A DNA stretch of 47,824 bases from positions 1 through 47,824 of the forward strand of contig CAPGBJ010000019.1 in assembly GCA_948616425.1 (NCBI GenBank). The letters are read 5' to 3'. Source of the stretch: an uncultured Oscillospiraceae bacterium (GTDB lineage Bacteria > Bacillota > Clostridia > Oscillospirales > Oscillospiraceae). Each line of letters opens with the position of its first letter. Position 1 is the first letter of the stretch. A model generated the notes under the pieces. The model was not told the origin of the DNA. It worked only from the letters and a program-made list of their open reading frames with translations, and did not search any database. Shown here one piece after another: positions 24,874-33,694 of this stretch. A program made the position numbers and the translations under genes.

Positions 24874-25530
24874 ATGTACTGTGAGCACAATGTGGAGCTG
24901 CTGCCGGAGCCGTCAGCGGTCGCCCAGCTGCCCCAGGGGGCCTGTCCGGTGGACTGGGCCCAAAGGGTGGTTCAGACCGCCGGCGAGGCCAACTGCGGCA
25001 AGAGCGTCATGTGCCGGGACGGCATGATGCAGCTGGCTGCCATTATTCGGGATATCACCACCGGCAAGGGCCAGCCGGAGGATTTAGAGCTGCTCCGGGA
25101 GCTGTGCGGCGTCATCCGGCAGACACCGGGCTGCGCCTTGTCCGCCCGGGCGGCGGCGTGCGTTCTGGCCTGTCTGGAGCACTGCGCCGGCGAGTGGGAG
25201 GCCCACTGCCGCCGGAAGCGATGTACCCAGTTGGTCTGCCCCAGCTATTACAATCTTTACATCGATCCCGCCCTGTGTGACGGGTGCGGCGCCTGCATCC
25301 AGGCCGCGCCCCAGGGGGCGGTGGAGGGGGGACCGGGCCTTGTGAGCGTCATCCGGGAGGATGGAGCACTGAAGACGGAGGCGTTCCTCTCTGTCTGCCC
25401 CAAGGGCGCCATCCGAAAGTATGGCGCGGTACGACCCAGGATCCCAGACAGCCCGACACCGGTGGGCGCCGCCGCTCCCGCCGGGGAACGGCAGGGCAGA
25501 AGAAGACGCAGAGGGCCTGCGGGGGAGTGA
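24874..25530 (+). CDS. NuoF C-terminal-like FeS protein lacking the FMN/NADH domain
   Basis: A 218-residue protein that matches only the C-terminal helical FeS domain of NuoF/HydB (ANCGKSVMCRDG near 40-50, GCALS near 87), followed by a ferredoxin-like tail. Two cluster motifs are degenerate: the NuoF motif has Ser44 where the second Cys should be, and the ferredoxin motif reads CDGCGACIQAAP with Ala145 in place of the fourth Cys, although Cys175 in CPKGAI could substitute. The tail is Pro/Arg-rich. It starts 13 bases after the larger oxidoreductase gene and is presumably its partner subunit. It has no own flavin or NAD site. Confidence 0.72.
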   Translation: MYCEHNVELLPEPSAVAQLPQGACPVDWAQRVVQTAGEANCGKSVMCRDGMMQLAAIIRDITTGKGQPEDLELLRELCGVIRQTPGCALSARAAACVLACLEHCAGEWEAHCRRKRCTQLVCPSYYNLYIDPALCDGCGACIQAAPQGAVEGGPGLVSVIREDGALKTEAFLSVCPKGAIRKYGAVRPRIPDSPTPVGAAAPAGERQGRRRRRGPAGE

Positions 25531-25576
25531 CACGGCTTTGCCGGGAACACCGCCCCGTTTGAGAAAGGAATGAATC

Positions 25577-25942
25577 ATGGTAAAGGGGATCGGAACAGAT
25601 ATCCTTGCCTACAGCCGCATTGTGCGGTCGCTGGAGGACGAAAAATTCCTCTGTGCAGTCTATACCCAGGCCGAACGCAGGGCCGCCGAGCAGAGCGAGG
25701 ACCGCAGGCGATTCTATTTTACCCGCTTCGCGGGGAAGGAGGCGGTATTTAAGGCGCTGGGCATCAGCACGGAGGCGGTGCGGCTGACGGAAATTGAAAT
25801 TCTGCCCGATGAAAACGGCGGCCCTGTCGTCTCTCTGTATGGGACGGTGCATTACCAAGCAAAGCGGCGGGAAATTCAAGAGGTCCTCATCTCCCTGTCC
25901 TGGGAAGACGAATATGCCCTGGCTGTGGCAGTTGCCCAATAG
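25577..25942 (+). CDS. acpS: Holo-ACP synthase-type 4'-phosphopantetheinyl transferase
   Basis: A 121-residue AcpS with the two signature regions: GIGTDI, with Mg-binding Asp8, and RFAGKEAVFKALG, with Glu55 and catalytic Lys54. It transfers phosphopantetheine from CoA to the serine of an acyl carrier protein. Housekeeping acpS normally lies with acpP, alr or core cell-envelope genes. Here it lies in the same run as the divergent ACP at 17950, so it is probably a dedicated second copy. The AAAGGAATGAATC upstream region gives a moderate ribosome binding site. Confidence 0.9.
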   Translation: MVKGIGTDILAYSRIVRSLEDEKFLCAVYTQAERRAAEQSEDRRRFYFTRFAGKEAVFKALGISTEAVRLTEIEILPDENGGPVVSLYGTVHYQAKRREIQEVLISLSWEDEYALAVAVAQ

Positions 25943-26057
25943 CTGCCCGGTGTCAGCAGATCCTGGAAAGCAACCCGATATAGAATGGGGAAACAAAGGA
26001 AAAGGACGCGTTCTCTTGTACCATCCACCCCAACCATTATAAGGAGGAAAAGCATCT

Positions 26058-27653
26058 ATGAAAAAGTTCCTGTCAATTACGCTGGCAGCGGCGATGCTGC
26101 TGTCATTGCTGGTAGGCTGCGGCAACGACGCCAACAAGGGCGGCCAGGGTTCTTCCGCCAGCGGTCAGGGCCCTGAAAATCAGGGCTCCTCCGGCAAAAC
26201 CTCCCTGATTGTGGGCACCTCCAAGGAGCCTGTGAACTTCTACCCCATCAGCACGGAATACGCCATCAATATGAGCGACGCCCCCGTCAACTTCAATGTC
26301 TATGAGGCGCCGCTGAAGCTCAATCCCGACGGCACCTACTCCCCCGGCCTGGCTGAGAGCTGGACCATTGAGGACGGCGGCACCTCTTACGTGCTGAAGA
26401 TTCGCCAGGGCGTCACCTTCCACGACGGCAACCCCCTGACTGTGGAAGACGTGGTGTGGTCCATGGAGCAGCACGCTCAGGACCCCAACGGGAAGTCCCT
26501 GCTGATCAACTTCGAGAGCGTCGAGGCCGTGGACGAGAGCACCGTGGTTATCCACCTGTCCGCCCCCTTCGCGCCCTTCCTGGGCGCTCTGGCCTCCAAC
26601 GCTGCGCTGATCCTGGAGAAGGACCTGGCCGAGGAAATCGGTGAGGAGGCCTACTCCGCCGCCCCTGTGGGCACCGGCCCCTACACCTTTGTCAGCCGTC
26701 AGTCCGGTGACAACGTCAAGCTGGCCGCCTATGAAAATTACTGGGGCGGCGCCCCCGCCATCAAGGACATCACCATCAAGGTCCTGACCGATGTCAACTC
26801 CCAGGTGCTCTCCCTGGAAAACGGTGATATTGATGCCCTGCTGGACGCCCCCATTGATCAACTGCTTCGCCTGAACGAAAGCAGTCCCGTCAAGTATACC
26901 ACTACCCGCGCCTCTCAGCTGACCTATCTCACCCTGAACTGCAAAAAGGGCCCCGCTGCAGATATTAATTTCCGCCGCGCCGTCCAGTACGGCATCAACA
27001 AAGAGGACGTGGTCATCGGCACCTATGAGGGAGCCGTGAACGTGCTGGATACCCCCCTGAGCCCCATCCTGACCGCCTACCCTGAGGAGGGGAGCTATCA
27101 AGTGATCCCCTATGACCCCGAACAGGCCAAGGCCTATCTGGCCGAGTCCAACTATGCCGGTGAGGAGTTCACCATTATTGTTCCCTCCGGAACTAAGGAG
27201 GAAACTGCCGCTCAGATCATCCAGGGCCAGCTGATTGCAATCGGTATCAACTGCGTGGTAAACGCCGTGGACAACGCCACCTACATGGGTACCATTTTCC
27301 AGGACCCGTCCGGCAACTGGGGCTCCAACATACGCGCCAACGGCAACTCCTCCATTGACGCCGACGGCAGCATGAACACCCCGTTCGGCCGCACCGGCCG
27401 CGCCCTGATGAGCGCGTTTGCCCCCCACAACGGCTCTGATGAGATGGAGGAGGTCATCGCCAAAGGCCGCGCTGAGACCGACGAGGCGGCCCGCGCGAAG
27501 CTGTATGCCCGGGGCTGCGACATTGTCGCGGAGGAGGTGTGGGCGATCCCGCTGTACGATGGCCTGAGCATCGTCGCCTACAACGGGGGCCTCCAGGGCG
27601 CTGAGCCCAGACCGCTGGCCGGTATTTTCTACTTCAACGAGTGGAGCTTCTGA
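26058..27653 (+). CDS. ABC transporter substrate-binding lipoprotein, peptide/Opp family
   Basis: A 531-residue family-5 solute-binding protein. A signal peptide with lipobox LLVGC (Cys at about 21) anchors it to the outer face of the membrane, followed by a Gly/Ser-rich linker. The family features LAESWTIEDGG and YVLKIRQGVTFHDG, with ALTxEDVVWS-like and GTGPY motifs, are all present. It captures the substrate for the permease and ATPase genes that follow. AAGGAGG upstream supports the start. Family members bind oligopeptides, dipeptides, nickel chelates, glutathione and various acyl or glycosyl compounds, so the name does not fix the substrate. Confidence 0.93.
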   Translation: MKKFLSITLAAAMLLSLLVGCGNDANKGGQGSSASGQGPENQGSSGKTSLIVGTSKEPVNFYPISTEYAINMSDAPVNFNVYEAPLKLNPDGTYSPGLAESWTIEDGGTSYVLKIRQGVTFHDGNPLTVEDVVWSMEQHAQDPNGKSLLINFESVEAVDESTVVIHLSAPFAPFLGALASNAALILEKDLAEEIGEEAYSAAPVGTGPYTFVSRQSGDNVKLAAYENYWGGAPAIKDITIKVLTDVNSQVLSLENGDIDALLDAPIDQLLRLNESSPVKYTTTRASQLTYLTLNCKKGPAADINFRRAVQYGINKEDVVIGTYEGAVNVLDTPLSPILTAYPEEGSYQVIPYDPEQAKAYLAESNYAGEEFTIIVPSGTKEETAAQIIQGQLIAIGINCVVNAVDNATYMGTIFQDPSGNWGSNIRANGNSSIDADGSMNTPFGRTGRALMSAFAPHNGSDEMEEVIAKGRAETDEAARAKLYARGCDIVAEEVWAIPLYDGLSIVAYNGGLQGAEPRPLAGIFYFNEWSF

Positions 27654-27680
27654 TTCCCTACCTTCCTGAAACCCAAAAGT

Positions 27681-27711
27681 CGCCCCGTCCCCCTTTCGCG
27701 GGAGCGGGGCG
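27681..27711 (+). repeat. Hairpin between binding protein and permease genes
   Basis: CGCCCCG (27681-27687) pairs with CGGGGCG (27705-27711). There is no T tract. Such hairpins after binding-protein genes often protect the upstream mRNA and lower expression of the membrane components. The gap 27654-27835 otherwise holds no gene. Confidence 0.5.
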
Positions 27712-27835
27712 GCCGCGGGCCAAACCCAACAAGATACCAGATTGATCTTAAAATCTCATCAATAACAGACCAGACCTATCCAGAGGAGGCGGCTAGCCTG
27801 GCCAAAATTAGTACGGTCTGACAAAGGGGTATAAA

Positions 27836-28765
27836 ATGGTAAAGTACATCATCAAAAGGCTGCTGATGCTGATACCTGTCGTAATTGGTATCACACTGCT
27901 GATTTTCGTTATTATGAGTGTTGCCCCCAGCAATATCGCCGCCTTAACGGCTGGCGCCGACGCGACGGCGGCTGACATCGCCGCCAAGGAGCATGAGCTG
28001 GGGCTGGACCGCCCCATCCTTGTCCAATACGCCAGCTACATGGGCAATCTGCTGCGGGGAGATTTCGGTGTATCCTGGCTAAACGGTTATCGGGTGATGG
28101 ATGAGTTTGCCATGCGCCTGCCGAACACCATCAAGCTGGGTATCTTCGCCATGATCATCGCCACCGTTATCTCCATACCGCTGGGGATTCTGGCCGCCGT
28201 CCATCAATATGGCGTGTTGGATATCTGTACGCTGGTGGGATCTATGGTGCTGGCCTCCATTCCGGCCTTCTGGCTGGGGCTGCTGCTGCAGCTGCTTTTC
28301 TGTATCAGGCTGGGGCTGCTGCCGGCCACAGGGTCCGAGACGTCCCTCCACTTCATCCTGCCGGCCATCGCATTGGCCGCGCTGCATACCGCGTGGCAGA
28401 CCCGATCCAGCCGGACCTACATGCTGGAAACCATCAAGCAGGATTACATCCGCACGGCCCGGGCCAAGGGGGCTTCGGAATTTCGCGTCATCACCCGCCA
28501 CGCCCTGCGCAATGCCATGATCCACATCCTTACCACTCTGGGCTCCACCTTTGCGTCCCTGCTGGGCGGCACCGTGGTTATTGAGACCGTCTTCGGCATC
28601 GCCGGCACGGGGTCCATGCTCATCAGCGCGGTGAAGGTCCGCGATACCCCCGTGGTCATGGGCGTTATCGTTGTCATCTCCCTGTTTGTAGGCTGTGTCA
28701 ACCTGCTGGTCGACCTGCTGTATGCCGCAGTCGATCCCCGGGTGAAGCTCGGATACATCTCCTGA
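27836..28765 (+). CDS. ABC transporter permease, DppB/OppB type
   Basis: A 309-residue inner-membrane protein with about six transmembrane segments. The first is at residues 5-30, followed by the external loop with LGLDRPILVQYASYMGN typical of DppB. The cytoplasmic EAA loop for ATPase contact is present (YIRTARAKGASE near 205-220). It pairs with the next gene to form the translocation channel. AAAGGGG lies six bases before the ATG. Confidence 0.93.
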   Translation: MVKYIIKRLLMLIPVVIGITLLIFVIMSVAPSNIAALTAGADATAADIAAKEHELGLDRPILVQYASYMGNLLRGDFGVSWLNGYRVMDEFAMRLPNTIKLGIFAMIIATVISIPLGILAAVHQYGVLDICTLVGSMVLASIPAFWLGLLLQLLFCIRLGLLPATGSETSLHFILPAIALAALHTAWQTRSSRTYMLETIKQDYIRTARAKGASEFRVITRHALRNAMIHILTTLGSTFASLLGGTVVIETVFGIAGTGSMLISAVKVRDTPVVMGVIVVISLFVGCVNLLVDLLYAAVDPRVKLGYIS

Positions 28766-28781
28766 AGGCGGTGAACTATTT

Positions 28782-29669
28782 ATGAGCAGAAAAAAGAAGA
28801 CCGTGATTCACACTCTGCCCGCCAACAAGAGCATGTGGGGGCTGATGGCATTCCGTTTCAAGAAAAACAAGCTGGCCATGCTGGGCCTGTTTATTATCGC
28901 CCTTTTGATCCTGGCCGTACTGCTGGCGCCTGTGTATGTGGACTATGACCTGGTCTATACCCAGAATATGGCTGACCGGTTCCTGTCCCCCTGCGCAGAG
29001 TACTGGTTCGGCACCGATCAGCTGGGCCGGGACCTCTTCGCCCGCATCGTCTACGGCGGTCGGGTCTCCCTTTTCACCGGCCTGGGCTCCGTCGCCATCG
29101 GCCTGGTGATGGGAATCCTCGTGGGCGGCCTGGCCGGCTATTACGGCGGCGTGGTGGACGATATCCTGATGCGCATCTGCGACATCCTCATGGCGGTGCC
29201 CTCGGTGCTGTTGGCCATGGCCATTGTGGCCGCTCTGGGCCAGGGGGTGGATAAGATGTTGCTGGCCATTTCTGTCACCATGTTCTCCCGCTTTACCCGC
29301 ACCACCCGAGCGGCCATCCTGACCCAACGGAGCCAGGAATTCATTGAGGCGGCCCGCTGCTGCGGCACTTCCTCACTGCGCATCATTGTCAAGCACCTGC
29401 TTCCCAACGTGCTGGGCGTTATCATCGTCAATGCCACTCTGGCCCTGGGTACCGCCATCCTGGCCATTGCCTCTCTGGGCTTTCTGGGGATCGGTGTGTC
29501 TCCTCCCACACCGGAGTGGGGCAGTATCCTGGCGGAAAACCGGGCAAACATCCGCTACTACCCGTACCTCGGCGTTATCCCTGGCGTGTGTATCGCCATC
29601 GCGGTGATGGGCATGAACTTCTTGGGCGACGGACTGAGAGATGCCCTGGATCCCCGAACGAAGAATTGA
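28782..29669 (+). CDS. ABC transporter permease, DppC/OppC type
   Basis: A 295-residue permease with the characteristic N-terminal cytoplasmic helix and first transmembrane segment (FKKNKLAMLGLFIIALLIL region). The FGTDQLGRDLFARIVYGGRVS motif of DppC follows near 70-90 (listed here as key residues G-T-D-x-x-G-R-D), and the EAA loop is EAARCCGTSSLRI near 190. It lies 16 bases after dppB-like and 12 bases before the first ATPase. It forms a heterodimer with the DppB-type subunit. Confidence 0.93.
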   Translation: MSRKKKTVIHTLPANKSMWGLMAFRFKKNKLAMLGLFIIALLILAVLLAPVYVDYDLVYTQNMADRFLSPCAEYWFGTDQLGRDLFARIVYGGRVSLFTGLGSVAIGLVMGILVGGLAGYYGGVVDDILMRICDILMAVPSVLLAMAIVAALGQGVDKMLLAISVTMFSRFTRTTRAAILTQRSQEFIEAARCCGTSSLRIIVKHLLPNVLGVIIVNATLALGTAILAIASLGFLGIGVSPPTPEWGSILAENRANIRYYPYLGVIPGVCIAIAVMGMNFLGDGLRDALDPRTKN

Positions 29670-29681
29670 TGAGGTGCGCAA

Positions 29682-30662
29682 ATGAGTGAAAAAATCTTAG
29701 AGATCAGAGACCTTTACACCCAATATAACACCGACGAGGGCATAGTTCACGCTGTCAACGGCATGAGCCTGACCCTGAACCGGGGCGAGGTCTTGGGATT
29801 GGTGGGGGAGACTGGCGCCGGCAAATCCACCCTGGCGCTGAGCCTGCTGCGGCTTCTGCCTGACAAGGTGGGGGAGATCACTGGCGGCGACATCAGTTTT
29901 GCCGGCATTGACATCCTAAAGGCCAACAAGAAGGAGATGCTCCAAATCCGCGGCGCCCGCGTTTCGATGATCTTCCAAGACCCTATGACCAGTCTGAATC
30001 CGGTAATCACCGTGGGCGATCAGATCCGGGAAGTCATTCAGCTCCATGAGCGTGACCTGCCCAAGCATGAGCTGGAGCAGCGGGTGGATGAGATGCTGAG
30101 TTTGGTGGGCATCCAGCCCGAGCGGAAGAAGGAGTACCCTTTTCAGTTCAGCGGCGGCATGAAGCAGCGCATCGGTATCGCCATGGCGCTGGTGGCCCGC
30201 CCGGAGTTGCTGATCGCCGACGAGCCCACCACCGCCCTGGATGTGACCATCCAGGCCCAGATGCTCCGGCTGATGGCCAACCTGAAGGAACAGTTCGACA
30301 CCTCCATGATCTTCATCACCCATGACCTGGGGGTGGTGGCCGAATTCTGCGACCGGGTGGCCGTAGTCTATGCCGGCCAGATTGTGGAGGAGGGCAGGGT
30401 GGAGGACGTCTTCTCCCGGGCGCGCAACCACCCCTACACCGAGGGACTGTTCAACAGCATCCCTGATCTGACAACAGTGACCAGGCGGCTGAAGCCCATC
30501 CCCGGCTTCATGGTGGACCCCACAAATCTGCCTGCCGGCTGCAAGTTTGCGGACCGGTGTCCCTACTGTGCGGACACATGCAGGCAGCAGGAGCCGCCAC
30601 TCGCCGCCCAGAGCGCCCACAGCATCCGGTGCGTCCGGAATTTTGAAAAGGCGGGTGAGTGA
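29682..30662 (+). CDS. ABC transporter ATP-binding protein, DppD/OppD type
   Basis: A 326-residue ATPase with Walker A GETGAGKST near 45, signature FSGGMKQR near 155, Walker B LLIADEPTTALD near 175 and the switch His in FITHDLG. The C-terminal oligopeptide-transporter extension has a cysteine cluster (CKFADRCPYCADTC), likely binding an FeS cluster as in DppD/DppF homologues. It overlaps the partner ATPase gene by four bases (GTGA). Confidence 0.94.
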   Translation: MSEKILEIRDLYTQYNTDEGIVHAVNGMSLTLNRGEVLGLVGETGAGKSTLALSLLRLLPDKVGEITGGDISFAGIDILKANKKEMLQIRGARVSMIFQDPMTSLNPVITVGDQIREVIQLHERDLPKHELEQRVDEMLSLVGIQPERKKEYPFQFSGGMKQRIGIAMALVARPELLIADEPTTALDVTIQAQMLRLMANLKEQFDTSMIFITHDLGVVAEFCDRVAVVYAGQIVEEGRVEDVFSRARNHPYTEGLFNSIPDLTTVTRRLKPIPGFMVDPTNLPAGCKFADRCPYCADTCRQQEPPLAAQSAHSIRCVRNFEKAGE

Positions 30663-31630
30663 CGGTGAGCAAAAATAACACTCCATTGATCCAGACCCAG
30701 GGGCTGAAGAAGTATTTTAAGACCCGGCGCGGTATGCTCCATGCGGTGGATGACGTCAATATCACCATCAACCAGGGACAGACCTTCGGTGTAGTGGGCG
30801 AATCGGGCTGTGGTAAGTCCACCCTGGGCCGGACCATCATCCGGCTTATTGAGGCCACCGACGGCCAGGTGCTGTACCAGGGCGAGGACATCATGCAGAT
30901 GGGGCGCCAGGAAATGAAAACCACACGGATGAAGCTGCAGATGATCTTCCAGGACCCGTTTACCTCCCTCAATCCCCGGCTCTCCATCGGAGAAATCATC
31001 GCCGAACCCATGAAGGTCACCAAGATCGTGCGTGGCAAGGCGGCGCTCCAGGAGCGGACCAAAGAGCTGATGGATATGTGCGGCCTGCCCCAGCGGTACT
31101 ACAACGCCTATCCCCACGAGCTGGACGGCGGCCGGCGGCAGCGGGTGGGCCTGGCCAGGGCGCTGGCGGTGGACCCCTCCTTCATTGTCTGCGATGAGCC
31201 GGTATCCGCCCTGGACGTGTCCATCCAGGCCCAGATCCTGAACCTGATGATGGATCTGCAGGAGCAGCACGGGCTGACCTATATGTTTATCACCCACGAC
31301 CTGTGTGTGGTCAAGCACATCAGCGATGTCATCGCTGTCATGTACCTGGGCCAGGTGGTGGAATACGCCCCCAGGGACGAGTTGTTTGCCAACCGGCTCC
31401 ATCCCTACACCAAGGCGCTGCTCTCCGCCATCCCGGTGCCCAACCTGAGCCGCCGCGGCATCAAGTGGGATCTGCTGCAGGGCGAGGTGAGCAACCCCAT
31501 TGATCCCAAGCCGGGCTGCCGGTTCGCCTCCCGCTGCAAATATGCCTGCGCGGAATGCCAAAAGGTACAGCAGCTGCGGGAAGTTGCCCCGGGCCACTTT
31601 GTACGCTGCCATCAGGCGGAATCGCTCTGA
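30659..31630 (+). CDS. ABC transporter ATP-binding protein, DppF/OppF type
   Basis: A 323-residue partner ATPase with Walker A GESGCGKST near 52, Walker B FIVCDEPVSALD and the switch His in FITHDLC. The signature motif is LDGGRRQR where most ABC proteins have LSGGQ; this variant is common in clostridial OppF-type proteins, so it is not a sign of inactivity. The C-terminal cysteine cluster (CRFASRCKYAC) matches that of the partner. The start is GTG at 30659, overlapping the upstream stop; GTG at 30665 is an alternative. The gene follows directly in the importer operon. Confidence 0.93.
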   Translation: MTVSKNNTPLIQTQGLKKYFKTRRGMLHAVDDVNITINQGQTFGVVGESGCGKSTLGRTIIRLIEATDGQVLYQGEDIMQMGRQEMKTTRMKLQMIFQDPFTSLNPRLSIGEIIAEPMKVTKIVRGKAALQERTKELMDMCGLPQRYYNAYPHELDGGRRQRVGLARALAVDPSFIVCDEPVSALDVSIQAQILNLMMDLQEQHGLTYMFITHDLCVVKHISDVIAVMYLGQVVEYAPRDELFANRLHPYTKALLSAIPVPNLSRRGIKWDLLQGEVSNPIDPKPGCRFASRCKYACAECQKVQQLREVAPGHFVRCHQAESL

Positions 31631-31669
31631 GGCCGGAGGGCCTCAGACCTGGCGGAAAGGAGCGGTGGC

Positions 31670-32719
31670 ATGCCTTTTGTATCATTTGCTTCCCTGAAGG
31701 AATACATGGAACAGCTGCTGCCGAAGCTGGGCCTGCCCCAAGCGGACGCGGCTGTCATGTCTCAAATCTACATCGACACCACCAAACGCGGCATGGGGCA
31801 CCATGACATTAATATGCTGCCCATGCGGCTGAAGGCGCTGCGGAGCGGGGCCATCAATCCCAACCCGCATTTTCAGCGGCTGTCCGGCTTTGGCGGGATG
31901 GAGCGATGGGACGGGGACAACGGCCCCGGAGAAGTCATCAACCATTTCTCAATGCGGCGGGCCATTGACCTGGCCGCTCAACACGGTATGGGACTATGCG
32001 CGGTACGCAACTCCAACCACTATCTGTGCGGCGCCCCCTATGTGGCGCAGGCGGCGCAGCAGGGCTGCATTGGCCTGATCATCTCCAAGGGGGTGCCCAC
32101 CATGGGCGTCCCCGGCGCGAAGGGGTGCGTGGTGGGTCAGTCCCCCATCGGCTTCGCCTTTCCTACCCGGGAGGACTGGCCGGTGATGCTGGATATCAGC
32201 CTCGCCTACACCTCCGGCCTCCAACTGTTTCAAAGGGCCAAGCAGGGCGTGTCCGTCCCCCCTTGGTGGGGGGTGGACGAAAATGGCGAGGCCACCACCG
32301 ACCCGGACAAGCTGCTCCGGGGAGTGCGCTATCCTATCGGCGAGCACAAGGGCTTCGGCCTGGCCATCCTGTGTGAGCTGCTCACCGGCGTTCTGTCCGG
32401 CGGGCTGATCCTGGATCAGGACGAGGATATGGAGGGCATGGCTGCCCGTTCCACCGCCCATACCGCCATCGCCATCAAGGCAGATGCGCTGATGGACCGG
32501 GAGACCTATCTGGAACGCAGCACCGACCTCATCCATCGCATCCAGGCGCGTGCGGATGGCGTGCGGCTCCCTGGCCAATCCTCCTGGTCTAAACGCCAGG
32601 TGCTGGAGGCTCAGGGGAGCGTCCAGCTGTCCCAACTTCTCTGGGACGAGTTAAACAAGTATGCGCGGGACTGCGGTACCGTCCAGCTGACGGACTGTGC
32701 CCCGCAGGAAAAGGAGTAA
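31670..32719 (+). CDS. Ldh family oxidoreductase (second copy)
   Basis: A 349-residue Ldh_2-superfamily dehydrogenase with MGHHDIN near 42, NSNHYLCGAP near 115 and GEHKGFGLAILCELLTGVLSGG region near 225 (key residues H, K, G). It belongs to the same family as the gene at 2250-3293 but is clearly diverged from it. It uses NAD(P)H on 2-oxo/2-hydroxy acids or cyclic imino acids. AAAGGAG lies upstream. Its position right after the importer genes suggests that it acts on the imported compound or its first product. Confidence 0.9.
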   Translation: MPFVSFASLKEYMEQLLPKLGLPQADAAVMSQIYIDTTKRGMGHHDINMLPMRLKALRSGAINPNPHFQRLSGFGGMERWDGDNGPGEVINHFSMRRAIDLAAQHGMGLCAVRNSNHYLCGAPYVAQAAQQGCIGLIISKGVPTMGVPGAKGCVVGQSPIGFAFPTREDWPVMLDISLAYTSGLQLFQRAKQGVSVPPWWGVDENGEATTDPDKLLRGVRYPIGEHKGFGLAILCELLTGVLSGGLILDQDEDMEGMAARSTAHTAIAIKADALMDRETYLERSTDLIHRIQARADGVRLPGQSSWSKRQVLEAQGSVQLSQLLWDELNKYARDCGTVQLTDCAPQEKE

Positions 32720-32723
32720 ACAC

Positions 32724-33680
32724 ATGTATTTAGCGGCATTTTCATTCGGCAGAAAATGGGGCAACTGTGAGGTGTTTCTAAAGTCCGCCCTGATGGGCGC
32801 GGAGGAGCGCGGCGTTGAGGTACGCTTCTACCGCCTGCGGGATTACGAGCTGCACAACTGCTCCACCTGTTATTATGATGCGTGCCCCGCCTCCCGGGAC
32901 CCGCATCTGTGCAAATATAAGGACGACGCCCCCTTCCTAATCGAGGAGTTCCTGAACAGCGACGGTGTGCTGCTGGCCGCCCCCATCTATGCCATCAGCC
33001 CCAACAGCATGTTCTTCGCCTTCCGGGACCGGGTGTTCGGGCCCAAGCTGGATATTGCCCGGTCGGCCGCCGGTCGGCCCGAGCAGCCCTGGATCAAGGG
33101 CCGTGGCAAAGCGCGAGCCGGAGGGCTAATCTCCGTGGGCGGCGCTTTGACTGAAAACTGGACCAGCCTGGGTCTGCCCTCTCTCTACTCCTGTGTGTTC
33201 TCCCCTCAGACTGAGGTGGTGGACCAGATGAACATCTATGGCGTGGCCAGCCTCGGCGAGGCGGCCGCCCAGGAGGACTATCTGGCCCGGGCCCGACAGC
33301 TGGGCCGAAATGTAGCTGACGCTATGCTCACTGGTGACCACAGCTGGCGCGGTGATGAGGCCGGAGTCTGCCCCTGCTGCCATCTGGACACCGTCACCCT
33401 GCTGCCAGGGAACAAGAAGGTCTGCTGCCCGGTCTGCGGTATTTACGCAGACGTGGTCATCAAGGATGGAGCATTGACCTTTGATTGGCCGGACAATATG
33501 GAGTACCGCCAGCACAACCGCCAGGCGTTCCACGGCAAGCTGGACCATCTGCAGGAGATCGACCGCCACAAGGACATCTTCGCCCCCCAGCGGGAGCGGG
33601 CGCTTCAGCTGCTGGAGCAGTACAAGGCGTACAGCGCCTGCGAGGTTCCACCCCCGTCCAAGGAAAAAAATCACGCCTAA
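32724..33680 (+). CDS. Flavodoxin-fold FMN reductase with C-terminal zinc ribbon (second copy)
   Basis: A 318-residue paralogue of the protein at 21581-22540. The flavodoxin core includes NCSTCYYDACP with a later Cys, and AAPIYAISPNSMFFAFRDR as the FMN loop. The C-terminal CPCCHLD and CCPVCG pairs form a zinc ribbon or rubredoxin-like knuckle. The ATG at 32724 has AAAGGAG nine bases upstream and lies four bases after the Ldh-family stop. Two such reductases in one cluster suggest two different flavoprotein partners or two steps. A single metal-bound electron-transfer site is plausible but unproven. Confidence 0.82.
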   Translation: MYLAAFSFGRKWGNCEVFLKSALMGAEERGVEVRFYRLRDYELHNCSTCYYDACPASRDPHLCKYKDDAPFLIEEFLNSDGVLLAAPIYAISPNSMFFAFRDRVFGPKLDIARSAAGRPEQPWIKGRGKARAGGLISVGGALTENWTSLGLPSLYSCVFSPQTEVVDQMNIYGVASLGEAAAQEDYLARARQLGRNVADAMLTGDHSWRGDEAGVCPCCHLDTVTLLPGNKKVCCPVCGIYADVVIKDGALTFDWPDNMEYRQHNRQAFHGKLDHLQEIDRHKDIFAPQRERALQLLEQYKAYSACEVPPPSKEKNHA

Positions 33681-33694
33681 AGAAGGAAGATTCT

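Noticed and set aside
31081..31170. LDGGRRQR signature in the second ATPase as a sign of an inactive ABC protein
   Set aside because: This variant is common in OppF/DppF-type proteins of clostridia, and the Walker motifs and switch His are intact.
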